Assembly (NCBI RefSeq): GCF_009498035.1
Contig: NZ_CP034550.1
Coordinates: 1,674,001 to 1,738,000, forward strand
From: Saccharothrix syringae
Lineage (GTDB): Bacteria > Actinomycetota > Actinomycetes > Mycobacteriales > Pseudonocardiaceae
DNA: 64,000 nt
Direction of reading: 5' to 3'
A program made the position numbers and the translations under genes. Position 1 is the first letter of the stretch. Each line of letters opens with the position of its first letter. Shown here one piece after another: positions 33,633 through 42,347 of the stretch. The notes below the pieces were generated by a model. That model was not told where the DNA came from, ran no database searches, and saw only the letters and a program-made list of their open reading frames with translations.

Positions 33633-34612
33633 CCGAACCGCTGCTGACCATCGGCATCGACGTCGGCGGGACCAGCGTGCGCGCGGGCGTCGTGGACGGC
33701 GACGGCGCGGTCCTCGACACCGCCCGCGCCGCCACGCCCGGTGACGAGGAGGCGCTGGAGGAGGCGATCGGCGCGGCCGTCGCCGAGCTGGCGTCCCGGC
33801 ACCCTGTGGCCGCAGTCGGCCTGGCCGTGGCGGGCTTCGTCGCCGCGGACCGGCGCACCGTGCGGTTCGCGCCGCACCTGGCCTGGCGGCAGGCGCCCGT
33901 CGCCGACCGGATCACCCGCCGCGTGGGCATGCCCGTGGTCCTGGAGCACGACGCGAACGCCGCCGCCCTGGCCGAGTACCGCTTCGGCGCCGCGCGGGGC
34001 GCCCGGATCGCCGTCCTGGTGGCCCTGGGCACCGGCATCGGCGGTGCGCTGCTGGTCGACGGCGAGGTGTTCCGCGGCGCGCACGGCGTGGCGCCCGAGC
34101 TGGGCCATCTGCGGCTCGTGCCCGGCGGCCGGCCCTGCCCCTGCGGCAAGCACGGCTGCTGGGAGCGGTACTGCAGCGGCACCGCGCTGAGCACCACGGC
34201 CGTGGAGCTGCTGGCCCGCCACCCCGGCGTGTCCACCGTCCTGGCCCGGGAGGCGGGCGCCGACCCCGGCGCGGTGACCGGCCGCCGGGTGGCGGGCGCG
34301 GCCCGCGACGGCGACCCGCTGGCGCTGCGCGCCATGGCCGAGCTGGCCCGCTGGCTGGGCGACGGGCTCGCCCTGGTCGCCGACGTGTACGACCCGGAGG
34401 TGGTCGTCATCGGCGGCGGCGTGTCCGAGTCGGCCCCGCTGTTCCTCGACGACGCCCGCGAGCGCTACGCGGAGGTGGTGACCGGCGCGGGCCACCGGCC
34501 GCTGGCCCGCATCCGCACCGCCCAGCTCGGCGACGACGCGGGCATCGTCGGCGTGGCCTCGCTGGCCCGCGACGTGGCGGCGCGCACCTCGCGCAACGGA
34601 CGGATCCGCTGA
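33626..34612 (+). CDS. ROK-family glucokinase
   Basis: The 328-residue protein probably phosphorylates glucose with ATP. ROK features are clear: an N-terminal phosphate loop IGIDVGGTSVRAG, VLEHDANAAALAEYRFG with the catalytic Asp, VALGTGIGGALLVDGEV, and the zinc motif CPCGKHGCWERYCSG. A helix-turn-helix domain is absent, so it is an enzyme and not a ROK repressor. Start GTG 33626 overlaps the preceding gene. The phosphofructokinase gene is about 4 kb downstream, not in the same unit. Other hexoses are possible substrates. Confidence 0.87.
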   Translation: MLAEPLLTIGIDVGGTSVRAGVVDGDGAVLDTARAATPGDEEALEEAIGAAVAELASRHPVAAVGLAVAGFVAADRRTVRFAPHLAWRQAPVADRITRRVGMPVVLEHDANAAALAEYRFGAARGARIAVLVALGTGIGGALLVDGEVFRGAHGVAPELGHLRLVPGGRPCPCGKHGCWERYCSGTALSTTAVELLARHPGVSTVLAREAGADPGAVTGRRVAGAARDGDPLALRAMAELARWLGDGLALVADVYDPEVVVIGGGVSESAPLFLDDARERYAEVVTGAGHRPLARIRTAQLGDDAGIVGVASLARDVAARTSRNGRIR

Positions 34613-34627
34613 GCCGGGGCCTGGGCG

Positions 34628-34633
34628 TAGCAT
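34628..34633 (+). promoter_or_regulatory. candidate -10 box, leaderless MEDS-STAS gene
   Basis: TAGCAT lies 6 nt before the ATG at 34640. Confidence 0.5.
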
Positions 34634-34639
34634 CGGGGA

Positions 34640-35458
34640 ATGCGCACCTCCGGCGTCCTGGGCGCCACCAGGGGACTCGGGCTGCACGACCACATCTGCT
34701 GGCCCTACGAGGACCCGGAGGAGTTCCGCGCCCGCGTGCTGGAGTTCCTGGCCGACGGCCTGGTCCTGGGCCAGCAGTGCTGGTACGTCTCCGAGGGGCC
34801 CACCGAGGTGCTGACCTCCCACGTGGCGGAGCTGGGCCCGGCGCTGGAGTCCGGCGCGCTGCGCGTGGTGTCGGTCGACGAGACCTACGGCGGTGCCACG
34901 GTCACCCCGGCCGGGCAGGTGGCCACCTACGCCGCGGCCACCGAGGCGGCGCTGGCCGCCGGGTACGCGGGCCTGAGGGTGGCCGCCGAGGCCACGCCGA
35001 TGGTGCGCGGCGACGAGGCGCTGGAGGCGTTCTGCCGGTACGAGCACCTGGTCGACCGCTACATGGCGGGCCGGCCGTTCGCGGCGATGTGCGCCTACAA
35101 CCGCGCCGAGCTGCCCGAGGCCGCGATAGGCGAGCTGGCGTGCATGCACCCGGCCAGCGGCGCGGACGCCGCGCCGTTCCGCCTGTACGCCGCCTCCGGT
35201 GACCGGGTCGCCCTGGACGGCGAGCTGGACCTGGCCAGCCGCGAGCGCTTCCCGCGGGCGCTGGACCGGGTCGGGCTGAGCGCCGGCACCGGCCCGGTCG
35301 TGGTCGAGGCCGCGGAGCTGGAGTTCATCGACCACCACGCGATGTTCGCCCTCGCCCGCGCCGCCGGTGGCGAGGTGGTGCTGCGCACCAGGCACCGGGC
35401 GCCCGCCCGGCTGGCCGAGCTCGTCCGCGTGCCCGGCCTGCGGGTGGAGGCCGAATGA
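34640..35458 (+). CDS. MEDS-domain protein with C-terminal STAS-like domain
   Basis: The first 170 or so residues are a MEDS (DcmR-type sensory) domain: HDHICWPYEDPEEFRARVLE, FLADGLVLGQQCWYVSE, and GLRVAAEATPMVRG. The last 90 residues resemble a STAS domain of anti-sigma-factor antagonists (DRVALDGELDLASRERFPRA, VVVEAAELEFIDHHAM). At the usual phosphorylation site the Ser is replaced by His (FIDHHA), so Ser phosphorylation there is impossible. The start fits leaderless initiation. The gene overlaps its neighbour, a MEDS-histidine-kinase-like protein, by 4 nt, which suggests a partner-switching pair controlling a sigma factor. The signal is unknown. Confidence 0.82.
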   Translation: MRTSGVLGATRGLGLHDHICWPYEDPEEFRARVLEFLADGLVLGQQCWYVSEGPTEVLTSHVAELGPALESGALRVVSVDETYGGATVTPAGQVATYAAATEAALAAGYAGLRVAAEATPMVRGDEALEAFCRYEHLVDRYMAGRPFAAMCAYNRAELPEAAIGELACMHPASGADAAPFRLYAASGDRVALDGELDLASRERFPRALDRVGLSAGTGPVVVEAAELEFIDHHAMFALARAAGGEVVLRTRHRAPARLAELVRVPGLRVEAE

Positions 35459-36375
35459 GGACGGGTGCGGCCCGCGACCACGTCGGGTACTACCACGAGA
35501 CGGCGTTCTACGGCAGCGACACCGAGTTCCAGGCCCTGGTGGTGCCCTTCCTCGACGAGGGCGTGGCGGCGGGCGAACCGGTCCTGGTGGCGTGCTGCGA
35601 GACCAACGAGCGGCTGCTGCGCGACCGGGTCGCCGACGTCTCGGGCATCCGGTTCCTGCCCGGCGCCGACCACTACAGCCGCCCCACCGACGCGATCCTG
35701 ACCTACCGGAAGCTGTTCGCCGAGTACTCGGGCGCGCCGCAGATCCGCGTGGTCGGCGACGTGCCGCACCCCGGCGTGGGCGCCGCCTGGGACTGGTGGT
35801 CGCGCTACGAGGCCGCGGTCAACGAGGTGTTCGGGGACTACGCCCTGTGGGGCCTGTGCCCCTACGACCTGCGCACCACGCCACCCGGCGTGGTGGCGGA
35901 CGTGCTGCACGCCCACCCGCACGTGGCGGGCGTGGGCGCCAACCCCGACTACCTGGGCTCCTGGACCTGGCCCGACCCCGTGCCGGACCCGCTGGAGGCC
36001 GAGCCGCCGCTGGTGGACCTGGGCGACCCGAGCCCGGCCGAGGCGCGGCACGCCGTGTCCGCCGCCTGCGTGGCCACCCGGCTGCTGCGGGACGAGCTGG
36101 ACGACATCATCTACGCCGCGAGCGAGGCGGTGACCAACGCCATCACCCACGGCAAGCCGCCGGTGCGGCTGCGCGTCTGGGCGGACGCCGAGCACGTCGT
36201 GGTGGCCGTGTCCGACCGGGGGGAGGGGCCGGGGTCGCCGGTCGTGGGCCTGGTGCCGACCTCGCAGACCACCAGCGCGGGCCTCGGCCTGTGGCTGACC
36301 CACCGGACCTGCCGCGGGGTGTCCATGTACCGGGACGCCAACGGCTACACCATCCGCCTGGTCGTCGGCGGTTAG
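35455..36375 (+). CDS. MEDS-domain anti-sigma factor with HATPase_c domain
   Basis: The 306-residue protein has an N-terminal MEDS domain (about 8-170; HVGYYHETAFYGSDTEFQAL and VRVVGDVPHPG-like core) and a C-terminal RsbW-type ATPase domain. The N-box EAVTNAITHG, a G1 box DRGEGPG, and GLGLWLTHRTC are visible. Such proteins bind and inhibit a sigma factor, or phosphorylate a STAS antagonist. The start ATG overlaps the MEDS-STAS stop (ATGA), so the two are made together. No sigma factor gene lies beside them. The sequence after the stop (36376-36473) is G-rich and holds no gene. Confidence 0.85.
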   Translation: MRTGAARDHVGYYHETAFYGSDTEFQALVVPFLDEGVAAGEPVLVACCETNERLLRDRVADVSGIRFLPGADHYSRPTDAILTYRKLFAEYSGAPQIRVVGDVPHPGVGAAWDWWSRYEAAVNEVFGDYALWGLCPYDLRTTPPGVVADVLHAHPHVAGVGANPDYLGSWTWPDPVPDPLEAEPPLVDLGDPSPAEARHAVSAACVATRLLRDELDDIIYAASEAVTNAITHGKPPVRLRVWADAEHVVVAVSDRGEGPGSPVVGLVPTSQTTSAGLGLWLTHRTCRGVSMYRDANGYTIRLVVGG

Positions 36376-36473
36376 GGCGCGGTCGGCGGGCGTTCGGTCG
36401 GCGGGCGGCCCGGGGCGGGGTGCGGTCCTGGCTCGGGCGGGTGCCGGTGGGAGCGCGGTCCCGGCCCCGTCGT

Positions 36474-36944
36474 CTAGAGCACGGCCCCGTCGTCCCAGCC
36501 GGAGTCCGGCGGCGGGCCGTTGCGGATGCGCAGCACCAGCCAGCCGACGCCGGAGCACATGACGATCAGCGCCAGCGGCGTCCCGACCGAGCCGGTCAAC
36601 CCGAACAGGCCGGGGAACAGCAGCACCACCACGCCCAGCAGGATCAGCAGCAGCGCGGCGATCGTGCCCGGCCGCAGCGCGGGCAGCGGGGGCGGCTCGG
36701 GCGGCACGTAGTGCTCGTCCGACTCCTCGTCCCCCTCCTCGGCCGTGGCGACGGCGGGCTGGCCCTCGGGGCGCACCGGGCGGGCCGGCTCGGCCTCCTC
36801 GGCGGCGACGTCCTCCGCCGCGTCGTCCTCGTCGTCGGCCCAGGTGCGCTTGCCCACGCCCTCGCGCTCCAACCCCGCCACGATCTCGGCGAAGGTGGCG
36901 TCCACGTCCTCGGGGCCGTCGGTAGAGTCGCGTCGGGAGTTCAT
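36474..36944 (-). CDS. two-helix membrane protein, hypothetical
   Basis: The ATG at 36944 has GGAG about 8 nt upstream and gives 156 residues. The first 90 are very acidic (DDEDDAAEDVAAEEAEPARP) and probably cytoplasmic and disordered. Two membrane helices follow (about 96-118, PGTIAALLLILLGVVVLLFP, and 121-143). The tail is RIRNGPPPDSGWDDGAVL. The hydrophobic part resembles small actinobacterial DUF308-like proteins, with low certainty. It is divergent from the acyltransferase gene. Confidence 0.7.
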   Translation of the reverse strand: MNSRRDSTDGPEDVDATFAEIVAGLEREGVGKRTWADDEDDAAEDVAAEEAEPARPVRPEGQPAVATAEEGDEESDEHYVPPEPPPLPALRPGTIAALLLILLGVVVLLFPGLFGLTGSVGTPLALIVMCSGVGWLVLRIRNGPPPDSGWDDGAVL

Positions 36945-37140
36945 CGGCGTGCTCCAGCCCTCCGAGCCGTGGGAGACGGGTCCAGGAGTTCCATCGTCGC
37001 ACGTGCCCGCCGTGTTGCGGGTACGACAGCCGGGCGACGGGTACGACCGTACCGCGTGCGCGAGGGGCTTCGTTGTGGTTTGTGGGCTTCGCTCCGTAGG
37101 CTGACGGGGGATCAAGCACGTCGAGGAGGCGCTCCCAGCG

Positions 37141-37866
37141 GTGCTCTACTGGTTGATGAAACACATCTTTCTCGGGCCGCTCCTGAACCTGTTCTTCCGG
37201 CCCAAGATCATCGAGGGCGCCGAGAACATCCCCGCGGAGGGCGGCGCCATCCTGGCGAGCAACCACCTCGCGGTCTCCGACTCGTTCTTCCTCCCGCTGA
37301 AGCTGTCCCGCCGGGTCACCTTCCCGGCCAAGATCGAGTACTTCACCGGCAAGGGCTTCAAGGGCGCGTTCAAGCGCTGGTTCTTCTCCGGTGTCGGCCA
37401 GGTGCCGATCGACCGGTCCAGCGCCTCGGCCGCGCAGAGCGCGCTCGACACGGGCGTGCGGATCGTGCGCGAGGGCAAGCTGCTCGGCATCTACCCGGAG
37501 GGCACCCGCAGCCCCGACGGCCGCCTGTACAAGGGCAAGGTCGGCGTCGCGTGGATCGCCCTGGAGTCCGGCGCCCCGGTGATCCCGGTGGCCATGTTCG
37601 GCACGGACAAGGCCAACCCCATCGGCTCGAAGATGTGGCGGCCGTACCCGATCCGGATCAAGATCGGCAAGCCGCTCGACTTCTCCCGGTACGCGGGCCT
37701 GTCCGGCGACCGGTTCGTGCTGCGCTCGATCACCGACGAGATCATGTACGCGCTGATGGAGCTGTCCGGCCAGGAGTACGTCGACGTCTACGCGGCCAAG
37801 GCCAAGGAGGCGCCCCGGGACGGGGCGGACCGGCCCGACCGGTTGCCCGAGGCGAAGGCGGGCTGA
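37141..37866 (+). CDS. PlsC-type 1-acyl-glycerol-3-phosphate acyltransferase (Rv2182c-like)
   Basis: This 241-residue second copy of the family shows SNHLAVSDSFFLPL (HX4D motif) and IYPEGTRSPDG. It is close to the acyltransferase at 4527. GTG 37141 has AGGAGG some 12 nt upstream, and ATG 37156 (MKHIF) is an alternative. The product probably makes phosphatidate in the inner membrane. Its place before RNase AS and aroG matches Rv2182c in M. tuberculosis. The C-terminal 20 residues are charged and likely disordered. Confidence 0.88.
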   Translation: MLYWLMKHIFLGPLLNLFFRPKIIEGAENIPAEGGAILASNHLAVSDSFFLPLKLSRRVTFPAKIEYFTGKGFKGAFKRWFFSGVGQVPIDRSSASAAQSALDTGVRIVREGKLLGIYPEGTRSPDGRLYKGKVGVAWIALESGAPVIPVAMFGTDKANPIGSKMWRPYPIRIKIGKPLDFSRYAGLSGDRFVLRSITDEIMYALMELSGQEYVDVYAAKAKEAPRDGADRPDRLPEAKAG

Positions 37867-37876
37867 ACCGCACCCC

Positions 37877-37882
37877 TAGGGT
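37877..37882 (+). promoter_or_regulatory. candidate -10 box, leaderless RNase AS gene
   Basis: TAGGGT lies 6 nt before the GTG at 37889. Confidence 0.5.
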
Positions 37883-37888
37883 GGTGCC

Positions 37889-38401
37889 GTGCGGTTCTTC
37901 TACGACTGTGAGTTCATCGAGGACGGGGTCACCATCGACCTCGTCTCCATCGGGGTGGTCGACGAGGAGGGTCGCGAGTTCTACGCCGTCTCCACGGAGT
38001 TCGACCCGGCGAAGGCCGGACCGTGGGTGCGCGCCAACGTGCTCAACCAGCTCCCGCCGCCCGCCGACCGGTCGTGGCGCAGCCGGGAGCGGATCCGGAC
38101 CGACCTGCTCGACTTCCTCGGCGGCCCCAAGGCCAACCGGGACGACGTCGAGCTGTGGGCGTGGTTCGCGGCGTACGACCACGTGGCGCTGGCGCAGCTG
38201 TGGGGCCCGATGCCCGCGCTGCCGCGCTGCCTGCCCCGCTTCACCCGCGACCTGAGGCAGCGCTGGGAGGACGTGGGCAGGCCGCGCCTGCCGCAGCCGC
38301 CCGCCGACGCGCACGACGCGCTGGCCGACGCCCGGCACAACCTCGCGCGGTGGAAGGTGATCGAGGCCGAACGGCTCAAGCGCGGCTTCCCCGTTCGGTA
38401 G
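37889..38401 (+). CDS. 3'-5' exoribonuclease, RNase AS type
   Basis: The 170-residue protein is a single DEDD-type exonuclease domain. RFFYDCEFIEDG supplies the first acids (D and E), ELWAWFAAYDHVALAQLWG the second region, and AHDALADARHNLARW the last acids. It matches RNase AS (Rv2179c), which degrades adenylate-rich RNA ends. The length is normal. The start fits leaderless initiation. It sits between acyltransferase and phosphofructokinase genes. Confidence 0.9.
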   Translation: MRFFYDCEFIEDGVTIDLVSIGVVDEEGREFYAVSTEFDPAKAGPWVRANVLNQLPPPADRSWRSRERIRTDLLDFLGGPKANRDDVELWAWFAAYDHVALAQLWGPMPALPRCLPRFTRDLRQRWEDVGRPRLPQPPADAHDALADARHNLARWKVIEAERLKRGFPVR

Positions 38402-38547
38402 CTGCGCCTTCGGGATGCGGTAACCAGGTCTTTCCCCGTTCGTGGTGGTGTGTTCTCCGTCCGGTAGGTGGACCCTCGCTTGCTGCACCGATCCAGCACG
38501 TGTCAGTCTTGGGTGACCCACGCCACGAGAAGAGATTGGCTAAGCAA

Positions 38548-39573
38548 ATGCGCATTGGTGTGCTCACCGGCGGTGGTGACTGCCCCGGCCTCAACGCGGT
38601 GATCCGCGGTGTGGTCCGCAAGGGCATCGAGGTCCACGGCTGGGACGTCCTCGGGTTCCGCAACGGGTGGCAGGGCCCGATCGAGAACCTGACCAAGCCG
38701 ATCGGCCTCGCCGACGTCGAGGACATCCTGACCCGCGGCGGCACCATCCTCGGCTCCTCGCGCACCAACCCGTACAAGGTCGAGGGCGGTGTCGACAAGA
38801 TCCGCCAGGTCCTCAAGGACAACGGCGTCGACGCGCTGATCGCCATCGGCGGCGAGGACACCCTGGGCGTGGCCAAGCGGCTCACCGACGACGGCATCGG
38901 CGTCGTGGGCGTGCCGAAGACCATCGACAACGACCTGGGCGCCACCGACTACACGTTCGGGTTCGACACCGCCGTGCACATCGCCACCGAGGCGATCGAC
39001 CGGCTGCGCACCACGGCCGAGTCGCACCACCGGGCCCTGGTCGTCGAGGTCATGGGCCGGCACGCGGGCTGGATCGCGCTGCACTCGGGCCTCGCCGGCG
39101 GCGCCAACGTGATCCTGGTGCCCGAGCGGCAGTTCAGCGTCGACAAGGTCGTCGAGTGGGTGGAGCGGCGGTTCGAGGCCCAGTACGCCCCGATCATCGT
39201 GGTCGCCGAGGGCGCGATCCCCGAGGGCGGCGCCGAGGTGCTGCACTCCGGTGAGAAGGACGCGTTCGGCCACGTCCGGCTGGGCGGCGTCGGCACCTGG
39301 CTGGCCGAGGAGATCGCCGAGCGGACCGGCAAGGAGTCGCGCGCGGTCGTGCTGGGCCACGTGCAGCGCGGCGGCATCCCGACCGCCTACGACCGCGTGC
39401 TCGCCACCCGCTTCGGCCTGCACGCCGTGGACGCGGTGGCCGAGGGCGACTTCGGCGTCATGGTCGCCCTGAAGGGCACCGACATCGTCCGCGTCAAGCT
39501 CTCCGAGGCGACCGCCGAGCTGAAGACCGTCCCCCTGGAGCGCTACCAGGAAGCCGAAGTCTTCTTCGGCTGA
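38548..39573 (+). CDS. pfkA: 6-phosphofructokinase, pyrophosphate-dependent type predicted
   Basis: The enzyme phosphorylates fructose 6-phosphate in glycolysis. The 341-residue protein has GGGDCPGLNAVIRG, TIDNDL, MGRHAGWIALHSG and the GHVQRGG substrate segment. At the positions that decide the phosphoryl donor it has Asp104 (GGEDTLG, 101-107) and Lys124 (GVPKTIDND). In PfkA-family enzymes Gly104 with Gly124 means ATP, whereas Asp104 with Lys124 means pyrophosphate, as in the Amycolatopsis methanolica enzyme. So PPi dependence is predicted and the reaction would be reversible. The ATG has a weak GAAGAG upstream. A strong terminator follows. Confidence 0.92.
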   Translation: MRIGVLTGGGDCPGLNAVIRGVVRKGIEVHGWDVLGFRNGWQGPIENLTKPIGLADVEDILTRGGTILGSSRTNPYKVEGGVDKIRQVLKDNGVDALIAIGGEDTLGVAKRLTDDGIGVVGVPKTIDNDLGATDYTFGFDTAVHIATEAIDRLRTTAESHHRALVVEVMGRHAGWIALHSGLAGGANVILVPERQFSVDKVVEWVERRFEAQYAPIIVVAEGAIPEGGAEVLHSGEKDAFGHVRLGGVGTWLAEEIAERTGKESRAVVLGHVQRGGIPTAYDRVLATRFGLHAVDAVAEGDFGVMVALKGTDIVRVKLSEATAELKTVPLERYQEAEVFFG

Positions 39574-39589
39574 TCCCCTCCCGCACCAC

Positions 39590-39627
39590 GCACCCCGGGC
39601 GGCCACCACACCCCCGGGGTGCTTTTT
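39590..39627 (+). terminator. intrinsic terminator after phosphofructokinase
   Basis: A 10-bp stem (39590-39599 with 39613-39622, GCACCCCGGG and its complement) is followed by five T residues (39623-39627). It is the most classical terminator of the window. Confidence 0.9.
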
Positions 39628-39631
39628 CACA

Positions 39632-39809
39632 CGCGTGTCATGCCTCCAGACCTCGCGTGTCATGCGCTGAGCCCCGGCGTGTCATGCGCTCAGGACCCCC
39701 GAGTTGGTCATTCAGAGCCGAGCCAGGGCACCTGAATGTGGATTTCGGGGGTGCTGAGTGCATGACACGCGCGGTTTGAGTGCATGACACGCGCGGGCTG
39801 GGGGCATGA
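39632..39809. repeat. imperfect palindrome with nested repeats, second locus
   Basis: The left arm carries three GCGTGTCATGC-type units and then CAGGACCCCCGAGTTGGTCATTC. The right arm returns GAATGTGGATTTCGGGGGTGC, then two GTGCATGACACGCGC units and a GCATGAC. The core CAGGACCCCCGAGTT is the same as in the palindrome at 11.8 kb, but the outer unit is GTGTCATGC instead of GTGTCCTCC. It fills the gap between the convergent 3' ends of the phosphofructokinase and DUF2891 genes. Confidence 0.8.
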
Positions 39810-39817
39810 CTCGCCGG

Positions 39818-40828
39818 TTAGTGGGCGGCCAGGTGCAGGTAGGTGGCGAAGGTGCCCAGCCAGTGCTCGGCGTAGTAGCCGTGGCCCAGGACTTGGTGCA
39901 GGCCGGTGGTGGCGTGGGCCTCGGCGGCGGTGCGGGCCAGGTCGGTGTGGGGGTGCGACGGGGGGAGGGCGTCGGCGATGGCGCGCCACTGCCAGGCGCG
40001 GGACAGGGCCAGGCCGACCAGGTGGGAGCCGTGGGGGTCGGACGGGTCGTCGACCGGTGCGGGTTCCCGCAACACCTTCCAGCGGGCCTCCTCCAGGTCG
40101 GGCAGGAAGGCGTCGAACCACGCGGTGAACTCGTCCGGCGGCAGCACGCGGCGCATCAGGTCGGCCTCGGTGAGCGCGGGCGACAGGAAGTCCGCCGCGT
40201 CCGGCTCGAACCCGCCGTACCCGGCGTCCTCGCGGTGCCAGCGCAGCGCCGCCGCCGCGCACGCCGCCGCCAGCTCCTCGTCCCCGACGGCACGCGCCGC
40301 GTCCAGCACCAGCCCGGTGGCGAACGCGGTGTTGCCGTGCGTGCCGGTGCGCACCGGCAGCCGCGCGCCGGCCACCTTGACCAGGAAGCGCTCGCGCAGC
40401 ACCTCGCTCAACGGCCGCAGCGCCACCGCCCACGGCGAGCCCCACGTGCGCAGCTCCGCGTCCAGCACCAGCAGCCACGCCCACCCGTAGGGCCGCTCCC
40501 AGAACCCGCCGCTCGGCCCGGTGAAGAACTCCGCCTCGACGCGCGCGTTCTCCGGCGTGATCAGCGAGTCGAGCACCCGCCGCGCCTCCTCGGCGCCGTC
40601 CAGGCCGGGCCGCAGCCGCAGCAGCCGCACCGCCAGCCACGTCTGGTGCACGCACGAGTGCCAGTCGAACGACCCGGCGAAGATCGGGTGCAGCACCCGC
40701 TGCGGCACCAGCCCGGCGTCGTCGGCGATCACGTGCGTCCAGTGCACGGGGTGGTCCCGCTGGACGTTCTCCACCGCCACGGACAGCAATCGCGCGGCCG
40801 TCCCATCATCCAACCGGGTGTCTGGCAT
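39818..40828 (-). CDS. DUF2891 family protein
   Basis: The 336-residue protein has the conserved DUF2891 pattern: HPIFAGSFDWHSCVHQTWLA near residue 50, GFWERPYGWAWLLVLDAEL, GTHGNTAFATGLVLDAAR, and the C-terminal GSHLVGLALSRAWQWRAI. Conserved His, Trp and Asp residues and an alpha-barrel pattern suggest an enzyme acting on a sugar or glycan, but no activity is known to me. ATG 40828 is used. An ATG a few codons earlier (MMWLMPD) is also possible and neither has a clear ribosome binding site. It is divergent from aroG. Confidence 0.8.
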   Translation of the reverse strand: MPDTRLDDGTAARLLSVAVENVQRDHPVHWTHVIADDAGLVPQRVLHPIFAGSFDWHSCVHQTWLAVRLLRLRPGLDGAEEARRVLDSLITPENARVEAEFFTGPSGGFWERPYGWAWLLVLDAELRTWGSPWAVALRPLSEVLRERFLVKVAGARLPVRTGTHGNTAFATGLVLDAARAVGDEELAAACAAAALRWHREDAGYGGFEPDAADFLSPALTEADLMRRVLPPDEFTAWFDAFLPDLEEARWKVLREPAPVDDPSDPHGSHLVGLALSRAWQWRAIADALPPSHPHTDLARTAAEAHATTGLHQVLGHGYYAEHWLGTFATYLHLAAH

Positions 40829-40879
40829 GAGCCACATCATGCACAGCCGGACCGGTGCCCGTCCTGCAGTGTGGACAGC

Positions 40880-40885
40880 TATCTT
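40880..40885 (+). promoter_or_regulatory. candidate -10 box, leaderless aroG
   Basis: TATCTT lies 6 nt before the aroG GTG at 40892. The surrounding 25 nt are AT-rich for this window. Confidence 0.55.
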
Positions 40886-40888
40886 TAA

Positions 40889-42280
<1,392 letters not shown>

Positions 42281-42294
42281 CGCGAGGACCGACG

Positions 42295-42340
42295 ACGGCG
42301 GTGGCCCCCGACCTCGGGTGAGGTCGGGGGCCACCGCCGT
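42295..42340. terminator. bidirectional terminator between aroG and the PASTA kinase gene
   Basis: Two perfect 21-nt arms (42295-42315 and 42320-42340) enclose a GGGT loop between the convergent stop codons. It is the longest stem in the window. Confidence 0.85.
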
Positions 42341-42347
42341 TGTCGCG

